Assembly (NCBI GenBank): GCA_945833805.1
Contig: CAMAGG010000003.1
Span: forward strand, 1 to 38,431
Direction: 5' to 3'
Length of the DNA: 38,431 nt
From: an uncultured Clostridia bacterium
GTDB taxonomy: Bacteria; Bacillota; Clostridia; Oscillospirales; Ruminococcaceae
The translations under genes were made by a program, and so were the position numbers. Shown piece after piece: positions 1 through 9,789 of this stretch (positions are counted from its first letter, which is position 1; each line of letters opens with the position of its first letter). The notes under the pieces were generated by a model. The model was not told where the DNA came from. It searched no databases and worked only from the letters and a program-made list of their open reading frames with translations.

Positions 1-111
1 TATGTTAGAAGAACGAAGTTCTTCAAGGCTGCGTCAGCAGCCTGGCGCGAAGCGGAGAAAACATTTCCGGTGAAATTTGTATCCAAAATACCGAAAATAT
101 TCACAAATATA

Positions 112-140
112 TTGACTAAATGCAGAAAATATTGTATAAT
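112..140 (+). promoter_or_regulatory. sigma-70/SigA-type promoter for the dockerin protein
   Basis: TTGACT (112-117), 17-bp spacer, TATAAT (135-140), 38 bp upstream of the likely ATG at 179. Confidence 0.75.
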
Positions 141-178
141 TATACTATATACTATGTTGTATGTCCGGAGGTATTGGT

Positions 179-3100
179 ATGAAGCTTAAGCAAAGGATTG
201 CGGCGGTTCTTACCGCTTGCGCATTGATGTTCACACTTACTGACCCGTCCGCGCTGGGAGGTATCCTGAATTCGGCAGGAACTGCTTCGGCGGCGGCTGT
301 CGGAAGCATCACTCTGCTGCAAAAGCCGGGGGCTCCGACTGCCGGAATGGCATTCTGGGACGCTACATCTGAATACACAAAAACAGATAACGATACAACT
401 ACCGGTCAGATTTTGGAAAGAACTGTAACATGGTATCTTGACGGAACGGATACCGTGGTCACCGGCAATGCCGGATACAATAAGAAATACCGTGTTGAGA
501 TCAGGTTCAGGATCAACAAATCCAATTATACCTTTTCACAGGACTTCTCAATGCAGTATCACGAGGGAACTTCTTTAAAGGATATTGATTTTGAGCTGGA
601 GGGCGACGATTGGGCTGTCGCAAAAATGAGCTTTGACGCGACCCGTATGCCTAACGCGACCGGAGCGGAATTCATAGCAACTACCACTATCCCTGCCGGA
701 TCAAAGGAGTTCACCTTATCTCCTTCGCTTGCCTGCCATGCTACCGACAGCGATATACTCCGTGCGCTGCCCTCTACCGCGATAATAAGAACCGAGGACG
801 ATTCATTAAACCTGAATTCGACTATCACATGGAAGACCTCGACAGGCGCGTTTGATTTCGTTTCATCAACCTACGACCCCAACGACGTCGAGCAGCAGAC
901 CTTCAAGATCCGCGGTACTGTAAACGTACCCAGCGGCTCACAGGTCGGAAATACAACGTTTTATGACTACCTGTATGTAAACGTAACGGTTCTCGCCGCT
1001 GACGTGCTTCCCAAGCCGACTGCCTCCACTCAGGAGGGTGAATATTTTACCGGAATCACCGTTAAGCTCAGTTCCTCTGAGGACATTTACTACACTATCA
1101 GCAGCAACGACAAAGGTCCCGACCCGCAGGGCGGTGTTGAAAGCGACTCTAACCTAAAGTACAACGGCGGAATTAACCTAGCCGGAGTTGTCGGCTCCAC
1201 AAAGACCTATTACATAAAGGCTATCGCATATAACAAGAACTTCCGGCAGAGCGAGGTCGCAACCTTTGTATATTCCATAACCCTTGAGCCGTCGGAGCTT
1301 ACCAATATCCCCACGGTTCATCTGGACATTGATCCTCCTGTGGGAGGAAAGGTGCTGGATACCACCGCAGAGCTTTCCAGCGACGCAACGGATCTTGAAA
1401 GGGGCGGAATTGCGATCATATCCTCCGTTGCATGGATAGGAACAAATGTCAACGGCAAGGCTGACTATAACACCAGATATTCGATAAGCGTTGAGATCAC
1501 TCCGAAGAATATGTATGCGTTCTTCTCAACTCCGGACGTGTACATCAACGGAATGGAAGCAAAAAGCACCACAAACTCCAGCGGTACTCTCACCATTACC
1601 TATACTTTCCCGGAAAAGACCGAAAAGCTGAAAAGCTTCAAGATTGTTGATCCCAGCTCCACAGTCATGGCGGAAAACGGAACTTCTATAACCAACATCG
1701 GCAAGCTGCTTCCGAATATGGTAGAAATTGAAGCGCCTGTCGGAACTCTGCTTGAGAAAGAGTATCAGGTTACATGGGATCTCAGCACCTCTAACCCCGC
1801 ATACGATCCGAAAATGGCGGAGGCGCAGACCTTTACCCTTACCGGAACGGTCACAATGCCCGATTATATTGAATATACGGCTGGACAGAATACTGCAAAG
1901 GTGACTGTCTATGTCGGTCAGGCGGGAATGCTCACATGGCCTACGGCGTCCCCGGCAGACTCCGCAGAGGGTCAGCGCTCTTTCTATGAGCCGGTAACAG
2001 TTACCCTCAGCTCTGCTCACCCGAATGCAGCAATTTATTACACGATAGGCACTTCTTCAAACATTTCCGCTCCGACGATAAGCGGAGGAAAGGCATATAC
2101 CTCTCCAATTCTGCTGACCGGCGTTCCTGGAGAGATCGTTACCTATTACATCAAGGCGATAGCTACGGCGGCTGGAATGAAGGACAGCCCGGTGAACACC
2201 TTTGTTTACACGCTGGTGATCCCGAAGCAGACGGTGGAGACCCCTACTGCGAACTACTCGTCAGGAACATATAATCAGGCTCTTGAGATCTCTCTTAACA
2301 CAACCACTGTCGGCGCAGATATCTATTACACCACCGACCCGACAGCCAAAAAAGAAGCGTTCAAGCTGTATGACGGAGTATTTAAGCTTGAGGGTATGCC
2401 GAACAGCACAAAGACATACAGTGTAAGGTGTTATGCAAAGGATCCGGAGGGCATAATGAGCGACTCAGAGATCGCGTCCTTCAAATATACAGTAACACTT
2501 CCGAAAAACAAGGCACTTGCGCCGTATCCGAACCTCACCCCCGGAATTTCCTATGAGAAATCTCTGTCCCTGACGCTGAAATGTGATTCTCCGAACACAG
2601 AGATCTATTACACCATTAATTCTTCTCTTGATCCGGATAACGGGATCACAGGAATAAAGTACACCAGCAGTATCAAGCTTACCGAGGACAGTAACAAGAT
2701 CGTCACCTACACGATCAGGACTTATGCGAAATCCCTTGACCTGAATATCGACAACAGTCCTGTGGTAACATACACATATACGATAGGAATTGATTATGGC
2801 GTAAAGTCCATTGAGATCGAACAGCGTCCGCTGAAATATTCTTATTATATAGGCGAGCTGTTGAATGTATCCGGAGGAAAGATCAAGGTCACTTACGTTG
2901 ACGGAACTGTTGAAAGCGTCTACATAGAAGATGAGATGATCGAGGATTTTGACAGCTGGGTAATCGGACAGCAGTCTGTCACCGTAAGATACAAGGGCTG
3001 TATCACCAAGTTCAATATCGTAGTCAGAAAGCGCAGCGATACCACGGACAGCGGAAGCACCACTGACCCTGGAACAGATGGTACCGGAAGCGGTTCGGGT

Positions 3101-3889
3101 ACTGGAACGGGTACTGGAACGGATACTGATCCTGATCCAGATATAGATATCAACGATGGTATTAATAATACTGATGAGGAAACTGTATCTGATCCGACAA
3201 TGGAGGGCAGCGCTGTAAAGGGCTGGGATAAGCTTAAGATTAAGATAAAGGCGGCTGAGGTAGGCTCAAGAGTCATTATCTATCTCAATGGAAACACCTC
3301 GGTGCCTGCGGATATCATTAATACCGCGATGACCAGAAAGGTTACCGTTCAGTTTGTAGTAAACGACTGGATCAGTTGGGTAATTGACACAGGAAAGCTC
3401 AAGAAAACCGTTTCAAACCTAAGCGTTGGTTTGAAGTGCAAGGACGTATATATACCGTCCGTGCTTATCGACAACTCCGGCGACAGCGAGGTTGTCAAAA
3501 TGCACATTAACGGCGAAAACAAGGTTGGCGCTATGCTGTATGTCAGAACCGGCTGCAAAGAGGCAAATCACTTTGTAAATCTGTTCAGATACGATGAGGA
3601 GAACCGACGGCTTGAATTCGTTGACACAGCAAAGGTCATAGCAAATACCGGATTATCTATAGTTAAGCCGACTGCCAGCGGAGATTATGTCCTTATGCTG
3701 GACACCAAGACCCGGCTTCCCGGCGACGCAGACAACAGCACCACAATTGACGTGCGGGACGCTGCTGCAATACTCAGAATGGTAGTCGGTCTGGCAAAGT
3801 TTGATGATACCTGCGATTTCAACGATGACGGATTTGTTGATATTTTCGACGCTTCGGCAATACTGAATTCAGTCGTAGGAATGCTGTAA
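179..3889 (+). CDS. secreted multi-domain protein: signal peptide, Big-type Ig-like and chitobiase/CHB_HEX-like repeats, Gly/Thr/Asp linker, C-terminal type I dockerin
   Basis: ORF 161-3889. ATG at 179 is preferred because it has CCGGAGG at 165-171. N-terminus MKLKQRIAAVLTACALMF is signal-peptide-like. Repeated IYYTI...TYYIKAIA motifs; C-terminus GDADNSTTIDVRDAAAILRMVV...CDFNDDGFVDIFDASAILNSVV is dockerin-like. Confidence 0.88.
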   Translation: MKLKQRIAAVLTACALMFTLTDPSALGGILNSAGTASAAAVGSITLLQKPGAPTAGMAFWDATSEYTKTDNDTTTGQILERTVTWYLDGTDTVVTGNAGYNKKYRVEIRFRINKSNYTFSQDFSMQYHEGTSLKDIDFELEGDDWAVAKMSFDATRMPNATGAEFIATTTIPAGSKEFTLSPSLACHATDSDILRALPSTAIIRTEDDSLNLNSTITWKTSTGAFDFVSSTYDPNDVEQQTFKIRGTVNVPSGSQVGNTTFYDYLYVNVTVLAADVLPKPTASTQEGEYFTGITVKLSSSEDIYYTISSNDKGPDPQGGVESDSNLKYNGGINLAGVVGSTKTYYIKAIAYNKNFRQSEVATFVYSITLEPSELTNIPTVHLDIDPPVGGKVLDTTAELSSDATDLERGGIAIISSVAWIGTNVNGKADYNTRYSISVEITPKNMYAFFSTPDVYINGMEAKSTTNSSGTLTITYTFPEKTEKLKSFKIVDPSSTVMAENGTSITNIGKLLPNMVEIEAPVGTLLEKEYQVTWDLSTSNPAYDPKMAEAQTFTLTGTVTMPDYIEYTAGQNTAKVTVYVGQAGMLTWPTASPADSAEGQRSFYEPVTVTLSSAHPNAAIYYTIGTSSNISAPTISGGKAYTSPILLTGVPGEIVTYYIKAIATAAGMKDSPVNTFVYTLVIPKQTVETPTANYSSGTYNQALEISLNTTTVGADIYYTTDPTAKKEAFKLYDGVFKLEGMPNSTKTYSVRCYAKDPEGIMSDSEIASFKYTVTLPKNKALAPYPNLTPGISYEKSLSLTLKCDSPNTEIYYTINSSLDPDNGITGIKYTSSIKLTEDSNKIVTYTIRTYAKSLDLNIDNSPVVTYTYTIGIDYGVKSIEIEQRPLKYSYYIGELLNVSGGKIKVTYVDGTVESVYIEDEMIEDFDSWVIGQQSVTVRYKGCITKFNIVVRKRSDTTDSGSTTDPGTDGTGSGSGTGTGTGTDTDPDPDIDINDGINNTDEETVSDPTMEGSAVKGWDKLKIKIKAAEVGSRVIIYLNGNTSVPADIINTAMTRKVTVQFVVNDWISWVIDTGKLKKTVSNLSVGLKCKDVYIPSVLIDNSGDSEVVKMHINGENKVGAMLYVRTGCKEANHFVNLFRYDEENRRLEFVDTAKVIANTGLSIVKPTASGDYVLMLDTKTRLPGDADNSTTIDVRDAAAILRMVVGLAKFDDTCDFNDDGFVDIFDASAILNSVVGML
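3097..3120 (+). repeat. two exact copies of a 12-bp unit (gggtactggaac) encoding the GTGT linker
   Basis: gggtactggaac x2 read directly, inside the low-complexity linker of the dockerin protein. Confidence 0.7.
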
Positions 3890-3912
3890 CTTCATAACCA
3901 AAATAACTGAAT

Positions 3913-3950
3913 AAAAACGGTGCGGATTTGCTCATATCCGCACCGTTTTT
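3913..3950. terminator. bidirectional intrinsic terminator between convergent genes
   Basis: 15-bp perfect inverted repeat aaaaacggtgcggat / atccgcaccgttttt with 8-nt loop; lies between stop codons of the dockerin gene (+) and the EamA gene (-). Confidence 0.92.
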
Positions 3951-3951
3951 A

Positions 3952-4839
3952 TTATTCCTTTTCCGGCTGTTTTCGGTTGTTGTATTTGAACATTGCGAAT
4001 GCAGCCGCGATGATAATTGCATATCCCACAAAGCTAAGCGCGTCCGGAACCTGATCCAGCACGAAAAAACCGATAACCGCAGAAAAAATGATCTGTGAAT
4101 AATCGTATATCGAAACCTCCTTTGCCGGAGCGTGGGAATAAGCGTTTGTTATGCAGAACTGTGCGATAGCCGCGCTGACTCCCGCTCCCACCAGCATGAG
4201 AAGCTGATATAGCGTCATCGGCTGATAATTTATAAGGGTTATCGGGAGAGCCGCAAGAGTTGAGAATGCCGAGAAAAAGAATACGATATAGTAGCTTTTG
4301 ACTCCCTTTCCGGTGGCGCGCCGGACAAAGGTGTATGCGGCTCCCGCACCCATTCCACCTAAAAATCCTGCGATCGAAGCTCCGAGCTCTGCGTTCTGAA
4401 AGGAGGGCTTTATCACGAACAGCGCCCCGGCAAACGCGGTGAGGATTATTGCCCACTGGACTTTATTCGCCCGTTCTTTCAGCAGGATCGCGGAGAAAAT
4501 TATCGCAAAGAACGGCGACATTTTGTTCAGCAGCGAAGCGTCAGATATGCTGAGCCTTCCCACTGCGTAGAAGTTCAGGATAACTCCGGTATAGCCGAAA
4601 ATCGAGCGGAGAACAAGGTCAAGCCTTGCTCCCTTAGGTGGGATAATTGGGCAGCGGTTTTTTATCATCGCGCCGCTGGCTATGAACAGCGCGAAAAAAT
4701 TCCGGAAAAAGGTCTTTTGAATCGTCGGAACGTCCCCGGAAAGCCTTACGAACATATTCATCAGCGCAAAGAACAGCGCAGAGCAGATGATGAAAAGTAT
4801 TGCTTTGTGAAGCCGTTGGAGTTTAGGAAGCCTAGCCAT
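3952..4839 (-). CDS. EamA/DMT-family transporter
   Basis: 295 aa, about 10 hydrophobic segments, repeat organisation typical of EamA (FRNFFALFIASGAM, SIYDYSQIIFSAVIGFFVLDQVPD). Confidence 0.88.
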   Translation of the reverse strand: MARLPKLQRLHKAILFIICSALFFALMNMFVRLSGDVPTIQKTFFRNFFALFIASGAMIKNRCPIIPPKGARLDLVLRSIFGYTGVILNFYAVGRLSISDASLLNKMSPFFAIIFSAILLKERANKVQWAIILTAFAGALFVIKPSFQNAELGASIAGFLGGMGAGAAYTFVRRATGKGVKSYYIVFFFSAFSTLAALPITLINYQPMTLYQLLMLVGAGVSAAIAQFCITNAYSHAPAKEVSIYDYSQIIFSAVIGFFVLDQVPDALSFVGYAIIIAAAFAMFKYNNRKQPEKE

Positions 4840-5680
4840 CGGAACTCCTCTTTTCTATGCTGTCGAGCATTTGGATGTATTTCCCGAGTACAGGCTGGAA
4901 GTGTATGCCGTAGAAACGGCGGTCGTCGGCATTTGCAGTGTAGTCCACAGCCTCAAATGTAAACCTTGTCGCGATCTCCAACGCCTGCGCATAGTCAGCG
5001 TCGCGAAGTACCGCGCCCAGAAGCGCGGAGGCGAACACATCACCCGTTCCTGAGCAGGCTACGTCCCGTTTCGGGGTAAGGCACTCGGTGAATTTTCCGT
5101 CACAGCAGCCCACTGCGCCTAGCTTCCCCTTTTCGGAAAAACCGGTGATGACTGCGAATTTCACTCCCATATTGCACAGCTCTGTAAGCATTTCCTTTAC
5201 CTCGTGGAGAGTGGGACAGGGATTGAAGCTGCGTCCGGTGAGCAGGCAGGCTTCGGTGATATTAGGAGTGATCACATCGGCGCAGGATATGAATTTCCGC
5301 ATATGCTCCGGGTAATCATCGGTAAGCGCAGCGTACATCTTGCCGTTGTCGCCCATTACCGGGTCGATGAATACCGGAGCGCCGGGCTTTCTGAACTGCT
5401 CAATGAATTTGCGGATAAGATCTATCTGCTCTACGGAGGCAATATAACCGGTGTATATCCCATCAAAATCAATATGCTCCCGTTTAAGCTGTTCGCTGAT
5501 CGGAGTCAGCTCTTGTGTGAGGTCTACGCTGTAAAAGGTGGGGAAGCCGGTGTGGTTTGACAGCAGCGCCGTGGGTATTCCGCAGCACTCTACTCCGGCG
5601 GCGGACAGCACGGGTATCGCCGCTGTCAGCGAACAGCTTCCTACGCAGGAAAAATCCTGTATTGTAACAATTCTTTTCAT
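4832..5680 (-). CDS. pdxY: pyridoxamine/pyridoxal kinase
   Basis: 282 aa; QDFSCVGSCSLTAAIPVLSAAGVECCGIPTALLSNHTGFP N-terminus and VACSGTGDVFASALLGAVLR ribokinase-like active-site motif. Confidence 0.9.
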   Translation of the reverse strand: MKRIVTIQDFSCVGSCSLTAAIPVLSAAGVECCGIPTALLSNHTGFPTFYSVDLTQELTPISEQLKREHIDFDGIYTGYIASVEQIDLIRKFIEQFRKPGAPVFIDPVMGDNGKMYAALTDDYPEHMRKFISCADVITPNITEACLLTGRSFNPCPTLHEVKEMLTELCNMGVKFAVITGFSEKGKLGAVGCCDGKFTECLTPKRDVACSGTGDVFASALLGAVLRDADYAQALEIATRFTFEAVDYTANADDRRFYGIHFQPVLGKYIQMLDSIEKRSSDG

Positions 5681-5693
5681 TCTATCAGCTCTG

Positions 5694-8552
5694 TTATTTC
5701 TTATTTTTTTTGTATTCCGGAAGCCATTTGCACAGCTCGGAAGTGAGCGAGGTTATTTCCAGCGGTTTTGAAACATGACCGTTCATTCCGTGTTCCTTGC
5801 AGGTTTTTACGTCCTCGATGAACGCATTGGCAGTCATGGCGATTATCGGTATTTCTGACGCGTCCGGGCGGTCAAGGTTACGGATTTTTTTCGCCGCCTG
5901 ATTTCCGTCCAACACCGGCATTTGTATATCCATAAATATCAGACTGTAATAACCAGGTGGAGAGCTTTGGAACATCTCGACCGCCTCTGCTCCGTCGTGA
6001 GCAATTTCGGTGCGGATATTTGCTTCCGCAAGGAATTCCGCAGCTATTTCGGCATTGAAATCCAGATCCTCTGCCAGCAGCACGCGTTTTCCTCCGAAAT
6101 CAAAGTCGGACATACGCACCTTGCGCGGTTCCTCCATTGATATCCCACCGATGTAACTTCCGGTAGCCGCGCCTTTTTTCAGGCATACGGTTATGCCGAA
6201 TTCCGAGCCTTTGCCCGGCGTGCTTTTTATCGAGATATCGCCGTTCATCATTCGTGCGATGTTCAGAGAGATAGTCATACCTAGTCCTGTTCCCTGAATT
6301 CCGCTTATTCTCCTGTCGTCAGCCCGCACGAACGGGTCGTAGATGTGCTCGATGAATTCCGGCTTCATGCCTATTCCGTTGTCCTCGACCTTAAAGAAAT
6401 ACCGGCATACTCCCTGATGATCCGGCTCGATCTCTTTCGCGGTGAAATGGATCTCGCCGCAGTCGGGGGTGTATTTTATCGCATTTCCGAGGATATTGGT
6501 AAGCAGCTGGCGCAGCTTTGTCTGATCGCCGATAACGCTGGAATTCATGCTTGTTGAGATATCCACGACAAGCGTATGGCGTTTTTTGTCGGCAAGCGGA
6601 CGTATCATCTTGAGAGTTTCTTCAAGGAACAGATTAAGGTCAAACGGCTCGCTTGCAAGCACGGTTTTCCCGCTCTCTATCGCCGACAGGTCAAGCACAT
6701 TGTTGACGATCTCGAGCAGATGCCGTCCAGATGCTTCGATCTTGTCAAGGCAGTCCAGAACGCGGCTTGGCTCGTTGATATGCTCCTGCGCGATCGCTGC
6801 CATTCCGAGAATGGAGTTCAGCGGGGTGCGGATATCATGGCTCATCTGGCTCATGAACAGGGTCTTGGCGGAGTTCGCGTGCTGCGCCTGTGTGAAAGCG
6901 TCCCGCAGCGCCTGTTCAACTCTTGTTTTCTGATTATGCTCCTCGGAGATGTTCCGGACGTAGGTAAGACCCCAGATGTCCCCGGTTTCAAGATCCTGAG
7001 TCAGAATGACTGCTTCGCGGAAGTAACCTTTTCTGCCTTCGATCTCAAACTCGTACTCTGTGTCGAAGCTCCGGCGGTGGCTGTTGTACATATCCGCAAG
7101 GGTTTCGGTGCAGAAGGTCTTGCGGAAGGTTTCCGCAGCTGCTTTATCAGTGAAAAAAGTGGCTTTCTTCGCAATATATTTATTATAGGAGCAGGGAACG
7201 GAAAGTCCTAGCATAGGAAGCAGAGGATTAATGCCGTCCTGCTCGATTATTTCATCGTATATCGTGTCTTTTGTTATATTGTAGGTATAAACTGCGATAG
7301 CGTTTGATAGTATCGCCTGACGGTACTGGCTTTCAGCGCGGAGCGCTCTTTCAAGACGCTGCTGATAGCGCAGCTCCTTGAGCTTTTCAGCGGTAATGGG
7401 CTGAACTGTGAGTATTGCGGTTATGGGATCTCCGTTTTCGTCCGCCGATGACATAAACGCCTGAATTCTCAGCCATTCGGAATGCTCGCCGCTGTGCTGG
7501 CATATCTCGCATTCTATCACCTTTTCGCCGGACTTAAAACGCTTTAACATATTTCCGACGCTGAAATTATAAAGCACGGCGTTCTTGTCTTCTTCGCTGT
7601 ATTCATAATTGTTTAAGAATTTATGAATAGCGTCGCTGTAAAAGCCTGTATCGCCAAAATTTTCACCGCTGTGCTCCCTGTTGTCAAAGGAGGAATAGTA
7701 GGTGTTGTTTTTCAGGTTGATAAGATCAAGAATAAGGTAGGGAACTGACAGACCGTTGATAAGCTGATTGCGAAGCTCCTCAATATACACTGTCCGGTGG
7801 TCTGCCTCCAGCTTTCGCAGCACGATGAATTCTGTATATTTACCGCCTATGGGCTGTTTCATCTTCACACAGCGCAGATTAAGCCACGGGCATTTATCAT
7901 CGTGAATAAAACGGAATTCGCCGTATACCTCGTCAAGACTGCCGAAGCTTTCCAGCAGCTTTGTGCGGGACAGAAGCTCGCTTAGCCGTGCGCGGTCGTC
8001 CGGGTGGACATGATCGAGCAGATCCGAGCACCACTCGTCGAAATTGCATTCGCAGCCGGCGGTGGAGCTGGTGTTGAACGTGTCGTTCAGAGTGAGCATA
8101 CGGTTATGGGAAAGATCTGTCAGAGCGCAGAAATTAAAACTCTGGAGCAATTTTTCCGCAAAGAGCCGCGTCAGCAGTTTTACCTCCGGATCAAAATCGA
8201 CAAGCGGCGCATTGCCCTCCGACACTCCCTTGAAAATGCCGTATATAATGCTGGAGCCGCCCTCTTTTTTTGCGAGCATACCTGAGCTGCACGCATTGAT
8301 CATGCCTTTGTCCCTGTACCGCCAGCGGTATCTTACCTCTGCCAGTATATTGTGCATGGTGGTTTCTATTGCTTCCTTTATCAGTGGGAGATCGTCCGGG
8401 TGTATACCCTCTACCCACTTCAGATAGTTCCCCTCAGGGTCAGAATTGTCCGGTATGTCCATGATCTTCAGAAAATCATCGTCGAGAAAAAGCTGGTGGG
8501 GGCAGCCCCCGCGGATTACCATTCTGAAAGTTCCTGTCAATATCGAGTCCAT
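5694..8552 (-). CDS. hybrid sensor histidine kinase/response regulator with N-terminal PAS-like domains, HisKA, HATPase_c and REC
   Basis: 952 aa; FMSQMSHDIRTPLNSILGM H-box; NAIKYTP N-box; DNGIGM and GTGLGMTI G-boxes; receiver MDIQMPVLDGNQAAKKIR; no clear transmembrane segments. Confidence 0.93.
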   Translation of the reverse strand: MDSILTGTFRMVIRGGCPHQLFLDDDFLKIMDIPDNSDPEGNYLKWVEGIHPDDLPLIKEAIETTMHNILAEVRYRWRYRDKGMINACSSGMLAKKEGGSSIIYGIFKGVSEGNAPLVDFDPEVKLLTRLFAEKLLQSFNFCALTDLSHNRMLTLNDTFNTSSTAGCECNFDEWCSDLLDHVHPDDRARLSELLSRTKLLESFGSLDEVYGEFRFIHDDKCPWLNLRCVKMKQPIGGKYTEFIVLRKLEADHRTVYIEELRNQLINGLSVPYLILDLINLKNNTYYSSFDNREHSGENFGDTGFYSDAIHKFLNNYEYSEEDKNAVLYNFSVGNMLKRFKSGEKVIECEICQHSGEHSEWLRIQAFMSSADENGDPITAILTVQPITAEKLKELRYQQRLERALRAESQYRQAILSNAIAVYTYNITKDTIYDEIIEQDGINPLLPMLGLSVPCSYNKYIAKKATFFTDKAAAETFRKTFCTETLADMYNSHRRSFDTEYEFEIEGRKGYFREAVILTQDLETGDIWGLTYVRNISEEHNQKTRVEQALRDAFTQAQHANSAKTLFMSQMSHDIRTPLNSILGMAAIAQEHINEPSRVLDCLDKIEASGRHLLEIVNNVLDLSAIESGKTVLASEPFDLNLFLEETLKMIRPLADKKRHTLVVDISTSMNSSVIGDQTKLRQLLTNILGNAIKYTPDCGEIHFTAKEIEPDHQGVCRYFFKVEDNGIGMKPEFIEHIYDPFVRADDRRISGIQGTGLGMTISLNIARMMNGDISIKSTPGKGSEFGITVCLKKGAATGSYIGGISMEEPRKVRMSDFDFGGKRVLLAEDLDFNAEIAAEFLAEANIRTEIAHDGAEAVEMFQSSPPGYYSLIFMDIQMPVLDGNQAAKKIRNLDRPDASEIPIIAMTANAFIEDVKTCKEHGMNGHVSKPLEITSLTSELCKWLPEYKKNKK

Positions 8553-8695
8553 CGGGAGTACCCCCTGTGTTTTATTTTTTCGCCCGCTGCGGCTTATATC
8601 TGATCTCTACGCATAAGTGCATAAGATTGTTCTGACTATATCATTATATTACTTGGAGCGAAAAATGTCAAGTACAGTATTTGCGCAGATACCTC

Positions 8696-8724
8696 TTGAT
8701 TTATTGTTGGAAATAGTGTATAAT
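8696..8724 (+). promoter_or_regulatory. SigA-type promoter for prmA
   Basis: TTGATT (8696-8701), 17-bp spacer, TATAAT (8719-8724), 50 bp upstream of the ATG. Confidence 0.7.
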
Positions 8725-8773
8725 GTATCATGTGAAATTGTGCGCATTGAAAAAATGATTAGGAGAACAGATT

Positions 8774-9742
8774 ATGGATAACTTTATACAGGCAGATATT
8801 TACACCGCTTCTCAGGCGATAGACGGAATTACCGGAGCGCTGACCGATTATGGAGTGACGGGCTTCATCATCAGCGACAGCGCGGATTTTGAGAGCTTCC
8901 TCGCAGACAAGAACGCAAACTGGGACTATGTTGACGACGAGCTTATGGGGCTTAGCAAGGTTGAGCCGCACATCACGCTTTATGTCCACGACAATGCTCA
9001 GGGCGCGGAAACAATTGCCGCGATACGCTCCCTCATCGAGGGCTGGAAGCAGAACAATTCCGACGGCTATTACGGTAACCTCCGCATGGAGCTTGCGAAC
9101 GTGAAGGAAGAGGACTGGGCGAACAACTGGAAGAAGTATTACAAGCCTTTCCGGGTAGGAAAAAGCCTTGTGGTAAAGCCCTCGTGGGAGGAGGTAACTC
9201 CCGCTCCCGGGGACAGAATTCTGGAGATAGATCCGGCTTCTACCTTCGGTACGGGTCAGCACCACACCACGAAGCTGGTCATGGAGGCGCTGGAGGAGAT
9301 CGTGAAGCCCGGCGACAGAGTACTGGATCTGGGCTGCGGAAGCGGAATCCTGTCTATTGCGTCGCTGCTGTTCGGTGCTGAAAAGGTCACTATGTGCGAT
9401 ATTTTTGAGAACGCGGTCAAGACTGCCTCTGAGAATGTGGAACAGAACAAATACACACACGAGCATTACACGGCTTACTGCGGCAATATCATCGAGGACG
9501 CTGCCCTTCGGGAAAAGCTCGGAACAGGCTATGACGTGATCTGCGCAAACATTGTCGCGGACGTAATCATCGGCATGAGCCCGCTGTTCAGCGGATTTAT
9601 GAAGCCGGAAGCTCGGCTGGTGGTTTCAGGAATAATCGACGAGCGTCTTGACGAGGTGAACGAGGCTCTGACTGAAAACGGATTTAAGATACTTGACAGC
9701 CGGAACGAAGAGGGCTGGAACTGCATTATACTCAGCAGATAA
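8774..9742 (+). CDS. prmA: ribosomal protein L11 methyltransferase
   Basis: 322 aa; ILEIDPASTFGTGQHHTTKLVMEALEEIVKPGDRVLDLGCGSGILSIASLLFGA and CANIVADVI motifs. Confidence 0.95.
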   Translation: MDNFIQADIYTASQAIDGITGALTDYGVTGFIISDSADFESFLADKNANWDYVDDELMGLSKVEPHITLYVHDNAQGAETIAAIRSLIEGWKQNNSDGYYGNLRMELANVKEEDWANNWKKYYKPFRVGKSLVVKPSWEEVTPAPGDRILEIDPASTFGTGQHHTTKLVMEALEEIVKPGDRVLDLGCGSGILSIASLLFGAEKVTMCDIFENAVKTASENVEQNKYTHEHYTAYCGNIIEDAALREKLGTGYDVICANIVADVIIGMSPLFSGFMKPEARLVVSGIIDERLDEVNEALTENGFKILDSRNEEGWNCIILSR

Positions 9743-9789
9743 TAACATCGGCGCATTCATTCGCATATACTGCCGCAGGAGGCGGTATT

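Noticed and set aside
3061-3150. Repeated gggtactggaac as a CRISPR or minisatellite
   Set aside because: Two exact copies only, in frame within a Gly/Thr/Asp protein linker
6576-7211. 211-aa plus-strand ORF
   Set aside because: Antisense to the HisKA/HATPase region of the hybrid histidine kinase
8759-9466. 235-aa minus-strand ORF
   Set aside because: Antisense to prmA, no homologous motif seen
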